Shown: piece by piece, positions 46,926 through 56,978 of the stretch | How positions within the stretch are numbered: the first letter of the stretch is position 1 | Layout: each line of letters begins with the position of its first letter | Assembly (NCBI GenBank): GCA_014058105.1 | Contig: JACGCM010000452.1 | Span: 496,001-560,000, forward strand | Length of the DNA stretch: 64,000 nt | Reading direction: 5' to 3' | DNA from: Kingdonia uniflora | Lineage: Eukaryota > Streptophyta > Magnoliopsida > Ranunculales > Circaeasteraceae | Notes under the pieces: model-generated | Databases searched by the model: none | The model's input: the letters and a program-made list of their open reading frames with translations, nothing else | What the model was told of the DNA's origin: nothing | Position numbers and translations under genes: made by a program

Positions 46926-47029
46926 AGTCTCATACAAAAGGCTTCGGCCTCCACCCTGTTCACCTGATGTAAACACAAAATAATCAATAACTAGTTTTTT
47001 CCTTCTGAACTTCATCTCCTATTCTCCTG

Positions 47030-47690
47030 TAAATTTCTTGGTTAAGCCTAAGTATCACATCAGCCCTTCGACCTGACTGATACTTGGGGGCGACCTTGAA
47101 ATTTTCAAACTTCCAATTTCGAGCAAACTCGAGGGGCAAGGATGGTCGATAGACAAGACTCTTGGGAATACATTGGGGGCAAGCACATTCTACTTCGATC
47201 ATGCTTAGGCCGCCAAAGTCCAGTGAATTTCTTGGTTAAGCCAAAGTATCACGTCAACCCTTCAACCCGACTGATGCTTGGGGGCGACCTTGAAAATTTT
47301 CAAACTTCTAATTTCGAGCAAACTCGTGTGGCAAGGATGGCTGATAGACGAGACCCTCGGGAATGCATTGGGGGAGAACACGTTCTACTTTGATCAGGCT
47401 TAGGCTATTAAAGTCCAGTGAATTTCTTTGTTTAGTCTAAGTATCATGTCAACCCTTCGACCCGACTGATACTTGGGGGAGACCTTGAAAATTTTCAAGC
47501 TTCCAGCATTCGAGCAAACTCAAGGGGCACGAATGGTCAAGAGACTGGACCCTAGAGAATGCGTTAGGGGCGATCACGTCTTATTTTGCTGTGGCTTAGG
47601 CCTTTGAAGTCCAGTTATTTTCTTGGTTCTACCCCAGTGTCACATCCACCTCCCAACCGACACTCGGGGAACCGTCTCGAAGCTCTTCAA
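47030..47690 (+). repeat. Tandem repeat (~194 bp) downstream of Tat integrase
   Basis: Phrases cgac.tgatacttgggggcgacctt recur at about 47072, 47267, 47460 and, in weaker form, 47655. Spacing is 193-195 bp. Units also share aattttcaaacttcc.atttcgagcaaactcg and tctacttcgatcatgcttagg. It occupies the same position, after integrase and before the antisense gene, as the unrelated ~160-bp repeat in the other Tat element. Confidence 0.85.
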
Positions 47691-48021
47691 GGTTCGATAA
47701 TTCTACAAGCATGTTATACTTACAAGATATGAAGATACAAGGATACAAGAATATCAACACTCCTACTACATACAAGATGCTTCAGAGAAGCAGTTTCAAC
47801 ATAAATCAATTCAAATCATTTTCAGAGCATACATCAAGAATCTAGCACCACAATTTAGTACAAATTAAGCTAACAAAAACCAGCTTCAGTACAGTCTACA
47901 TCAACAATCCAAAGCAAGCACAAGTTCAAAGATCAAGTACAAGGTAAGCTCAACATTGTTCACATATTTCAACCCAACAGAAAAATTAGAAAAAATACTC
48001 TGGCACGCCCAGTTCAATACC

Positions 48022-50146
48022 TCATATCGGAGTGGCTATACCATCTCCTCCTACAGCGGAAGGGTTTGACCCAAAAGCATTCACGACCATATCAGTCGCA
48101 TTCCTAACAACAATTTCTTCAATAAATGGAGTCTCCAAGACACCTCCCGAGCCTGCAGCAGCAACATCTCCTTCTACCTCATTGGCCTGGGCAGCGTCTT
48201 CAGCAATAGGATCTTGGGTTGTGAGGAAATGTTGCAAAGTTTCAGGATTATACCCCAAATCTTCTATGAACTCCTTCAGCCTGACATTATATGCACATTT
48301 ATCATCAAACTGCCCTTGGAAGGTTTTCTTCTATTCCGTAATAGCCCTATCCTTCTCAGCCACTTTTGCCTCCAACACCCACGTATGATTGTAATACTGA
48401 GCTTCAAGTCTTCTTCGATATTCATCCTTGATAGTCCCCAGATCTTACCTCAAAATGCCAATTTCTGAAACCAACGATACTTCAGTATCTTGAGCAAGCT
48501 CTAGATTGTTAACAACCTATTTTAACTTCCTTATTACTACCTTCTGCGCCTTGTTAAAAGCCTGCACCCAAGCATCTGTCTGCTAGAATATTTGATCCGT
48601 TAGTATCCCTCGAAGCATGCGTGCACTTAAGAAAATTCTAGAATTTCACAAAAAAATAAACAGTTACCTGATACATACTCTTCTTCATCCACGTCGAAGC
48701 CTCGTCTGGGTCAGTACCACCGAGTTCCGCCATCAAAGTAGCCTTAGCTCGACCCTGCTCCACCCGTTCGGATACGGTCAGTGTTTCATCCATATCCTCC
48801 GCATCATCTTCCCCCAGTGCCCTGCGCCTTTTGCATTGGGTAACCTTCGACTGCTGTGCCCACGGAGACTCGAGAAAGACCTTGCCCTTCCCTTTCTCGG
48901 CCTGTGTCGATGCCTGCTTCGGCCTCTATTTTGAAGCATCACAAGCTACTTCGGGCACAGTGGCTACCTGTTTCGGCGCCTGTTGCCCCTTTGGAACATA
49001 TTTTACCTTCTCTGCTAATCTCTCTTTCTCCATGCCTTCGACACCCCTCTTTTTCGATGGCTTCGGCGCAATAGGTACTTTTTGACGTAGGGAGTTTGTC
49101 CTTTTTTTCCTCTTCCTCTTCATACCAAGCTTCTTAAAAATAAAATTTACCCACTCCTCATCCGAGTCGATTAAGGCGTCAATATAATCCCTCGGATTTT
49201 CCCAAGTTTGACTATTAGGACCTACAGAACAAACATAAACACGATTATCAGTTTATTCGATCAATACATCAAATTTTTTTTGACAAAAAACTTACTTGGA
49301 TTATAGACTTTATGCGTAACCTATAAGGGTCATCCCCTTCAATATTCTCATAGTTACCCCGTACTTCAACTAAGTCTTTATTCCACCCTCGACCCGTTGA
49401 GCACAAATCAGACAACCAAGGCTTATCCGCGTGGCACTGGATGAGGTAGGTGCCCACATCCTGGTTTGACTTCCTCGAGTAGAATGATACAACATCGTAC
49501 CATTTGATTAAACTCCTTCCCTTACTTCCCAATTTTACATTCATGCCCTCGATTACCATCATCATTTCATAAAAATTTCCATTCATCTGAACTGGGGCAA
49601 CTTCCTAAAAGTTCAACACCTCCTTCACTAGCCTTCAGGGAGGTAATTGCATCCCTAGCCGGATTTGGCCTCTATTTGCCATAATACCCTCTCGGAACTT
49701 TGAATTAAAGGTAAACCCTGATCCCGTTGCATCTAATACCACTCCTACCTTTGACAGACCTAATTTTGTAGCAAATTGATCTACTCTCAGCTTCTCGCTA
49801 ACCGAGATAGAACCCCCGACCTCCTCCGACTTAGTCGATTCCTCACTCCGATCAATCTGCGCCCCTTCTTCCCTTTCATCACCCGAAGGCTCATTATTAT
49901 CATTGTCTCTCTCTCTCCTCCTTCCATCTCTTCCTCATCACTATCTTCTGTCACTACTATCTTACGACATCTACTACTTGAAGCCCCAATATTAGGAGCT
50001 ACTATTGCTACGGGGACATCTTTTGCAATAACTAATTCTTCTACATCGCTGCCCTTATCCATCGGAGCACGACCAGACACACTAGCCTCATTTTATTTTA
50101 TCTCCTCATCGATTAGCCTCAGTCTCGAAGATCGACGAGTACGCAT
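48022..50146 (-). pseudogene. Antisense gene of the plus-strand Tat element
   Basis: Minus strand, opposite to gag-pol. Candidate start ATG 50146 (MRTRRSSRLRLIDEEIK), then an acidic Ser-rich stretch (TEDSDEEEMEGGE, about 49935). 49600-49300 carries the globular segment PVQMNGNFYEMMMVIEGMNV and KWYDVVSFYSRKSNQDVGTY, related to PVQLNGNMWG and ILQFYWVKNF of antisense gene B. 49220-48680 is Lys/Arg-rich (MKRKRKKRTNSLRQ) and charged; 48600-48260 is coiled coil; 48258-48022 is an Ala/Glu-rich tail ending at TAA. Introns are plausible at about 49285-49225 and 48665-48600. Antisense genes are a known Tat trait with unknown function. Frameshifts show decay. The plus-strand frames here (48032, 49776) are shadows. 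Confidence 0.7.
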
Positions 50147-50397
50147 CTTATCCTACAGAAGAAAATACACGCAATTAGATTGATGCATTCGACTATTATG
50201 TGTCAATAACTCATTTTCATCTACCCTCACCAACTGATACAAACATAACCGAAAACTCGCCCCCAATCTTAGTCCCACCATCAATGCCCTCAGAATCCTA
50301 AATGGGCTAGACCCCCAGACACATGGTTTCCACCTGTCCAAGATCATATCCTCACAACTACAAACCTAGAAGACTCTACATATAGATACAGAAGATG

Positions 50398-50521
50398 AAG
50401 CCAAGCAGTATATTACCAATAGGTTATTCGTACTATATATTATATGCTTGAATCCTTTGATATTAGATAAACCCGTAGTGCAAGGGCCAACTTCCCATCC
50501 GCACAAAGTTAGGCTCCTACA
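50398..50521 (+). repeat. 3' LTR of the plus-strand Tat element, shortened
   Basis: Only the last ~125 bp match the 732-bp 5' LTR clearly (agtatatt.ccaataggttattcgtacta, gcttgaatcctttgatattagataaaccc, gcacaaagttaggctcctaca). Upstream, 50370-50397 may be another piece (agaagatgaagcc), but most of the LTR, and with it the polypurine tract, appears deleted. Confidence 0.75.
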
Positions 50522-51021
50522 CCTTTACCCGAAGAACAAAAATCAGAAAGAAAGTTTTGGGAGTACTGGGAAGGTACCCTAAGCTCATTAACAATCCATA
50601 TGTGAAAGGGTGTGTTGGGATTAGTTTTATGCATATTGATCATTGCGGCAAAGTCCTGGACTGATGAAATTGCGCATGCACAACCATGGACAAAGTTGTA
50701 CAGCTTACAATCCTCACGACAGATTTTGCTTGTTTCTTCAAGGAGTGTTACAAAATCTTCGTATGAGAAGTACGCTCTAGGTGAGGTAAGTTTTGTACTT
50801 CCTCCAACATAACTAGCGATTGATCAGATCTTTAGACGTACGATATCCCTACCAAAATGAACAATAGTATGAAGCTGAACTCCATTCATCCCTAAAACAA
50901 ATAATATAAATAAACAAATCCAGTGATAAAGTAGCATAAAACAAATGAGAAAAATGATATAAAACTCAACTTCAGCAATCCCTAAAACAAATGATAGGAA
51001 TACTGAAACAAATGATATCAA
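50522..51021 (-). pseudogene. MULE transposase, N-terminal exon(s), degraded
   Basis: Minus strand. Begins after an AG at about 50898 (MNGVQLHTIVHFGRDIVRLK), a stop, then SIASYVGGSTKLTS, and, after a possible short intron near 50785, YEDFVTLLEETSKICREDCK and NTPFHIWIVNELRVPSQYS. It runs into the Tat insertion at 50522 and resumes at 40567. The phrase ttttagggat occurs twice (about 50895 and 50978), so the 5' end of this exon may have been duplicated. I assign it to the transposase gene by position and frame direction; the N-terminal domain itself is poorly conserved. Confidence 0.6.
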
Positions 51022-51540
51022 TGAACAATTCTAGTGATATAGTAGCAGATAATAAATGCTAAAAATGGCATAAGAAAAATAACAAATGATAAAGTAGTAG
51101 AAGATAAATGATTAAAAAGGCAAAGAAAAATGATTATGTACAAATTGCATCGTCTTGCATAACATTTTTCTTAAGAAAAAAGGCTTTAAATCATGATACG
51201 GATGCACAATAAGAGATGATGGATACAGAGTTTGAGATAATATTTACTGCAATGGTTACTTCAACGATCAAAGAGAGGGATAATAATGGTCTTTAGCAAT
51301 GAGAATAACCTATGATAACAACGATCTTTTCCTCCCCAATGACCTCTGTGTGAGGACTTTAGCGAATGTGGAACGTAAGTTAGAAGACTTGATACATGAA
51401 GGAGACAAATAGTACATCAAGGAGAATCTGCTTTGATTTTTGCAGAAACTTTGTTGTTGAAGAAAAAGAAGAATAAGAAGATGAAGCTTTGATTTTTACG
51501 ATTGGTAGTGTATTTAGGGGGAATCATCCCTCTTATTACT
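51022..51540. other. MULE 5' region of the transposase gene, no exon assigned
   Basis: Contains CAAATGATA-type repeats to about 51140, then 51180-51530, where Glu/Lys-rich fragments and gaagaaaaagaagaataaga could be a first exon or leader on the minus strand. No frame is convincing. Confidence 0.35.
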
Positions 51541-51542
51541 AT

Positions 51543-52560
51543 TCTTATTACTGTAGCAGATTAGACTGCTCAACAACTCTAGTGGGATAATTTCTCATTT
51601 TTTTTTGTATTATTTATCATTTTCTTTGCCCAAACTTTGTCATTTGTTTGGAAATCTTTGTAATTGTTTTGGTATAGTTTTATCATTTGTTGAGTAATCT
51701 TTGTGAGTTGGAAGATTTATTACTCTAGCAGATTAGGCTACCCATAAACATTTTATGCTAGAGAATAGGGTGGCAGCTAGGGGGTAGTAGGTGAGACCAT
51801 TATCGATTTGTTAATTTTAGTATCGATTTTGAAAGTGGCTTGCCAAACTATCGATTTTGAAAGTGGCTTGCCAAACTATCGATTTTTTAAAGATGGCAAA
51901 AAGTAGTATTTATTCTTATAATTTATGATTTCTATTCTCCTTGCAGTTACCAAAACATATCCTTGCCTATAAAGCTCCCCCATATCCATATGGATAAAAA
52001 CTATGTGTTCCAAAAAAAGATGGATATGTATGGATATAACCTTCTTTTCATGTAGTATGGGAAATCTCATGCTAATGAAGGGTTCCCGAATACTCATCAT
52101 AGCTTATTCATGCGAAATCATCTTTTGCAATGAGCGGGGTATGGTAAGTTTTCTAGTGTCGATCCGACAAACCCGCTTTTCAGATACGGAAATTATGAGA
52201 ATAAATACTACTTTATGTCAACTTTACAAAATGGATACTTTGGCAAGGATCTTCCAAAATTGATACTAAAATTAACAAATCGATACTGGCCCCATCTACT
52301 ACCCCCAAGCTGCCACCCCTATTCTCTAACATTAAATGTTGATAAGTAGTCTAATTTGCAATAGTTATAAAACTACCAAATCACAAAGATTACTAAATAA
52401 ATAACAAAGATATATAAAAAATTACAAAAGTTTCCTAAAGAATGACAACGTTCTGGCAAAACAAATGACAAATAATTTATAACAAATGAGAAACTATCTC
52501 TACTAAAGTTGTTGTGTAGTCTATTCCCTATTATGACTACCTACCTCTTAAAAGTAACTA
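51543..52560. repeat. Fold-back region: ~175-bp inverted repeat around a MITE
   Basis: 51543-51715 (gcagattagactgctcaacaactctagtgggataatttctcat to gagtaatctttgtgagttgg) matches the reverse complement of 52383-52560 (tagactacacaacaactttagtagagatagtttctcat to tagtaatctttgtgatttgg). Removing the MITE at 51759-52328 leaves a hairpin of about 450 bp whose arms also carry the TCATTTGT motif. It may be an older MITE or an inverted duplication of MULE subterminal DNA. Confidence 0.65.
51759..52328. mobile_element. MITE with ~150-bp inverted repeats
   Basis: 570 bp, ends TAGAGAATAGGG and CCCTATTCTCTA. Left arm 51759-51915 (gtggcagctagggggtagtagg, atcgatttgttaattttagtatcga, aagtagtatttattct) matches the reverse complement of 52186-52328. 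The left arm has an extra internal 28-bp duplication (ctatcgattttgaaagtggcttgccaaa). Flanks acattttatg and acattaaatg could be an imperfect 9-10-bp target duplication, which would suit a MULE- or hAT-type MITE. No coding capacity. Confidence 0.75.
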
Positions 52561-53539
52561 TGACATTTTATATTCCTACATTCAATCATTGACAAAGACT
52601 TTTAGTAATAAATAATGTAACAAAAGTAGGTAAAATTATTAAACAATAAAAAAATTTGGGCTGGTCTTTTAGAAGCTGCCAAACAGGGCTTAACAAACCC
52701 ATTTGTTTTGTTTTAGTTAGATTTTTAGTGATTGATCACCAATACCTTTTAAAAGTAATTGTCATTTATCATTTGTTTTAAAGAATCTATCATTTTTTTT
52801 GGAAAAACTATTATCTGTTTTGGTAAAACATATCATTTGTCATTCAATACAATTATCACAGCTCTATAATATAAAATGTTTTAGGAAATAGCCACGAGAG
52901 ATAGAGAGGTTGACAAAAATTAAGATGAGAAACCTTCTTTTGTGTCCTCAAACAACTATATTTGTTATATGTTATTGAACTTTATGACACTATTATTTGT
53001 TATTCGTTTTAAAGAATTTGTCAATTGTTTTTGGAAAAACTATCATCTGCTTTGGTAAAACATATCATTTATCATTCAATACAGTTATTATAGCTGTATT
53101 GAAACAAATGTCAAAGTTTTCTGAACAAATGATAAAGTTATGGTAAAAGAAATGACAAGTAATTCTGAACAAATGAGAAAGTTATGAGAAAATAAATGAC
53201 AGATTTTTGAACAAATGAGAAAGTTATGGAAAAACAAATAATAAAGATTTCTTAACAAATGACATTGATTACTGATATAATGGCAAAGTTTTACTGAACA
53301 AATGACATAGTTTTCTGAATAAATAGTAAATAACATATGGCAATGACACGTTATGGCGGTATAAATGACAACCAATTTTGAACAAATGTGAAACTTGCGG
53401 GAATATAAATGGAAAATTTCTGAGAGAATGAGAAAGTTCAGAAAAACAAATGACAAATAGTTCTTAACAAATGAAATTGATTGATGGTGATATAATGACA
53501 AAGTGTTTCTTAACAAATGTTAAAGAATAAATGGTAATA
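52561..53539. repeat. MULE right subterminal array of CAAATGA motifs
   Basis: From about 52740, and densely at 53080-53530: repeats of aacaaatgacaaag/aacaaatgagaaagttatg every 35-60 bp. 52657-52693 (gggctggtcttttagaagctgcc) looks like the end of an unrelated small element. No gene. Confidence 0.65.
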
Positions 53540-53726
53540 ACACGTGGCTTGATATAATAGTTTTAAATGAGTTTTATAATTTTTTATTATTTTGGAAGTG
53601 ACATTTGTACTTGGGGAGCCCAAAAATAGGTGGCTGTCTACTATTATATTGTAACTTTAGTAGGGGTAATATTGGTTTTTTCCTCTTGCCAGTATCGAAT
53701 TTGGAATCTATTGTTCCTTGGGTCCG
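53540..53726 (-). repeat. Right terminal inverted repeat of the MULE
   Basis: 187 bp, reverse-complement partner of 4826-5010. The match runs right up to the CACTA start at 53727, so the true outer end may lie beyond the window. Confidence 0.85.
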
Positions 53727-53909
53727 CACTACAAGAAAAAATACTTTTAATGGCACAAATTTTGTAACATAAATATTGAATGTTATTAAAATTTAACATT
53801 TATAGCATATTTTACATGAATGCTATCTTAGCCAATTTTTTCCCACTAAAGTCATATTTGGAGCTGGGTAACCATTAATGGGTACTTTTAACATCATTTA
53901 TGATTGTTA

Positions 53910-53912
53910 TAA
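53910..53912. repeat. Target-site duplication TAA of the Harbinger element
   Basis: taa before ggccatgttt here and after aaacatggcc at 56976-56978. TAA/TTA is the known preference of PIF/Harbinger. Confidence 0.85.
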
Positions 53913-54768
53913 GGCCATGTTTCTTTTGGGGTCAAGGGTGAGAAAAGGTGTGATCTTTTGGAAACTTCTCACCCTTGACATGTTTTTATTTATTTATAAA
54001 AGTTGACATTATCTCCAGAAAAAATGAAAGCTGGAAGTTTGGCCTACATTCAACCTCAAAACTTCACACCCCCCCTGTGAAGTTTTTTGGTTTGACTTCT
54101 AACCAAAAAACTTCTGGTTTGGCTTTGACTAGTCGCTTTGCCGCTTTACCGTTGTTTGGTCATTTTCCACCCCTTGACCAATTTAAGTGGGGGTATTATG
54201 GTAATTTTAACCCCAAAATACTCAATTCTTCCGAATGAAAACTACCCCTACCTCCCCAAACTTGCCAAATCATAACCCAAAGTTTAAAGCAAAAACAAAA
54301 ATAAACCCAAGCAGCGCCTCCCTCCACCCTCGTCTCCCTCTCCCTCATAGCGCCTCTCTCAACCCTCTCTTTACCTTCTCTCCATCTAATATTACCTCTA
54401 ACAACGCCTCAAACCACCTTCTCTCCACCCCCTCTCCAGACCTCTCTCCATCCTCCAACAGCGCCTCCAGCCACCCAATTTCCACTCACTTTCCCGCCCT
54501 TGCTCCATTCTCCAACAACGCTTCCAACAGTGTCTCTCTCCACCCTCTTTCCATCCTCCAATAATGCCTCTTTCCACCCTCTTTCTGCCATCTAACAATG
54601 CCTCCAACATAGTCTCTCTCCACCCTCTCTCTGGTATTTTGTATTATCTCTATATATATTTATTTTTTGATTTATTTATGAATTACATTGTGATGATTTT
54701 ATTGGTTGAATTGTGATGATTGTTGGGTATCATTGCTAAATTGTGATGAATAAAATGTGGTTTATAGG

Positions 54769-56085
54769 ATGGATCAATATGATGATGAAACATTGGAATT
54801 AGAGGCCGTTACTGCGACTGTAGCCACTGCAGTTAACCTAGTATTATTGTTGGTTGAGGCCACCCAATATGACAGAACACTTTCTGTCAATAGGAGGGAG
54901 CACAGGAATGGAAACTTACGTTGGTTGTATGATGAAAGTGATATTATCTACCATAATATGTTGTGAATGAATAAGGCTTGCTTCATTAGTTCTTGTGATA
55001 GGTTGGGAGGGAAGGATTTGAGAGCTAGTAAACATTTAGATATTGAAGAATAGGTGGCAATATTCTTATTGATTGTAGGTCATGACACTTGGTTCTGGCA
55101 TGCCCAAGCTTCGACCATGATGTCATTCAAAACTATTTCTAAGTATTTTCATATTGTTTTGAAGTATGTTTTGAGGTTGGGTAAAGACTTAATCAAACAT
55201 ACAACTCTTGCCTTATCTCTTGCCACTAGAAACAATCATCATGCTTGGGCCAGTACTTACTTCAAGGTAAATATATTTACTTCAAAGTTGGGTTCATATT
55301 TTATGTTGAAGTTGATGGCATGGTTTATTTTCTTTAGGATTGTGTTGGAGCAGTGGATGGCACATTCATCCCTATAGCAGTCCTTCTTGAAAATCAACCT
55401 AGGTATTTGCTGCTTGTTGCTTGTTCCTTTAACATGAAAATAACTGAGATATTTGCTGGATGGGAATGTTCAGTTCATGATAGCAGGATATTGAAAGATG
55501 TAGTTAGTGATGACATGTATCCATTTACAGTGCCTAGAGGTAAATGATAGTGTCTTTATAATATCATACTTAATATTTTGCTTGCAATTTTTGGTTTGTA
55601 ATCTTAATATGTACAATTTAACTTTTTTCATATCATTGCTACTTGGGGGTTGCTGGATTCCCCAAGCTCCTGGTTTTTTAGTTCCCTATCGAGGTGTACG
55701 CTATCACCTTAAGGATCATCGAGAGGGGAATAGTCCTCAAAATTCACATGAGTTATACAATTATCGACATTCCCAGCTAAAGAACATCATTGAACGTCTG
55801 CTTGGGGTCATGAAAAGACGTTTTGCCAATTTGTGCACAAAACCCCATTATGATGTTAAAACTCAAGCAAAGCTTATTGTTGCATGTTGTATCATTCATA
55901 ACCATATCTTAGAGGTAGATCCACATGATAACTTAGAAGACCCAAATGTAGAGGAAACGGAACATGGATAAATGCCTCATGAAGATAAAGGAGCATTAGG
56001 GGGACCTGAAGCATGCACTAATTTTAGGGACCACCTGTGGTTGAAGTATGTTAACTCTGGCCACTATCATCCTGCCCGAGTCATC
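54769..56085 (+). pseudogene. PIF/Harbinger transposase (DDE type), degraded
   Basis: ATG 54769 follows an acceptor-like tttatag. Exon 1 to about 55268 (stops at 54964 and 55050) carries NMLMNKACF-type and LDIEEQVAIFLLIVGHDTWF-type helical DNA-binding motifs. Intron about 55269-55338. Exon 2 has the first catalytic Asp in GAVDGTFIPI (55350), then FAGWECSVHDSRIL. After a second intron (donor at 55541) the second catalytic region reads YLGVAGF, so the Asp of the usual DAG is Val, and a frameshift follows at once. The third catalytic residue is intact in [16 protein letters not shown] (55780). C-terminal part FRDHLWLKYVNSGHY near 56020. The enzyme would excise the element. It is inactive by several independent lesions. 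Confidence 0.85.
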
Positions 56086-56306
56086 TATTGTGTACTATTT
56101 TTATTTATTTGCTTATTACTCTTTTATTGCATCCTTTATGACTATGGTATGTCTCTTGTTTGGTATTTATGTTTTTGTTTTCACTATTGTTATGACTAAG
56201 TATTATTATTTGGTATATTATGTCTCTAATGTATTTGATAGTATATGTGTATTAACAGGTTATTATGTGTTATGATATATTGATGATTTTTTATTTTGTA
56301 GGTGTG

Positions 56307-56588
56307 ATGGCCAGGTATTATGTGGTTTTTGTAGGGCGTGTACCCGGAATATATGAGACATGGGATGAGATGCACCCCCAGGTCTCAGGTTTTTGAGGAG
56401 CTATTCATAAGAGAGTTAATTCATGAATAGAGGATGATCGTTTGTTTGTTGCATTTGTTGAGAAGGAGAGGCATGTTCAGGGGGTAGTAGCTCTGAAGGA
56501 GGAAGATGCCCCACTAGTTGTTGAGGCCGAGGAAGCTGAAGATGTAAAGGATTTAGGTGGGATGGCTATGAGGGATGCTCATGATTAG
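56307..56588 (+). pseudogene. Harbinger ORF2 with RNase H1 hybrid-binding (viroplasmin-like) domain
   Basis: ATG 56307 to TAG 56586-56588, 94 codons with two in-frame TGA codons. Residues 1-18 are MARYYVVFVGRVPGIYET, then WDEMHPQVSGF. This is the pattern of the RNase H1 N-terminal hybrid-binding domain, which grips RNA-DNA hybrids and also occurs in plant pararetrovirus viroplasmin. Both stops lie where an Arg codon (CGA or AGA) is likely. The C-terminal half is acidic (VVEAEEAEDVKDL). It follows a splice-acceptor-like ttttgtag and lies between the transposase and the right terminal repeat. Harbinger elements normally carry a Myb-like second ORF, and I see none here. Captured domain or an element-specific helper: undecided. 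Confidence 0.65.
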
Positions 56589-56978
56589 ATTTTTGGTGTT
56601 ATTTTAGCTTGTGTTGGAGTGGTATGTTGTAAAGGTAGGTAAGTGAGTATTTTTATTTTAGCGGTGTTGATCTACTGGTATTTTCTTGTATGACTATGAG
56701 GAATGCTTTTCTCTATATTTGGTAATATGTGTATTTACGAATTAGAGAGGAAAATGGGGTTTCATATGCATTTTTGATGTTTTTGTGGAGAAACTTCTAA
56801 TCTGTGGTCAAATTAGATGGTTCAGCCAAACAGACTAGTGAAAAGTTGAAGTTTGAACTAAGGATTTTAAGTACAAGTTTTAACCTTCAGCCAAACGCAT
56901 GCGAGTTTTTTTTAATCTTCTAACCTCAAAATTTCTAACCTCTTCTTACCTCAAAAAAAACAAACAAACATGGCCTAA

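Larger units (their letters stand above)
40573..50521 (+). mobile_element. Ty3/gypsy retrotransposon, Tat lineage, plus orientation
   Basis: 9,949 bp with a 5-bp target duplication, inserted in the MULE transposase gene. Order: 5' LTR, primer site, gag, protease, RT, two RNase H, integrase, ~194-bp tandem repeats, antisense coiled-coil gene, and a shortened 3' LTR. It has the same plan as the minus-strand Tat element, but sequence similarity between them is moderate, so they are different families. The coding part is richer in C than the surrounding MULE. Many CGA/CAG-type stops. Confidence 0.9.
4826..53726. mobile_element. Very large Mutator-like element (MULE) with nested insertions
   Basis: Bounded by inverted repeats at 4826-5010 and 53540-53726. 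It carries a Ulp1/C48-type peptidase gene on the plus strand (left) and a MULE transposase gene on the minus strand (right), plus three further small genes. MULEs with Ulp1-like genes are known in plants (KI-MULE and relatives). Four later insertions sit in it: Tat (12321-26196), LINE (27403-33669), Tat (40573-50521) and a MITE (51759-52328). Without them and their target duplications it is about 18 kb. The right end is cut off by a CACTA element starting at 53727, so the outermost bases and the expected ~9-bp target duplication cannot be checked. All its genes except one coiled-coil frame are visibly damaged. Confidence 0.85.
53913..56975 (+). mobile_element. PIF/Harbinger transposon, complete, degraded
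   Basis: 3,063 bp with terminal repeats beginning GGCCATGTTT (the right end reads aaacatggcc) and a TAA duplication. It contains a DDE transposase gene and, downstream on the same strand, a second ORF. Subterminal parts at 54000-54130 and 56790-56940 share phrases such as cttctcacc/cttcttacc and ccaaac. Confidence 0.9.

Noticed and set aside
49776..50183. 135-codon plus-strand frame
   Set aside because: Shadow of the Tat antisense gene on the minus strand; the minus-strand reading has the acidic and basic motifs shared with other antisense genes.
54398..54610. Minus-strand frames with Gly/Trp/Arg repeats
   Set aside because: They are the complement of a CT-rich microsatellite-like stretch (tctccaccctct) near the Harbinger left end, not genes.
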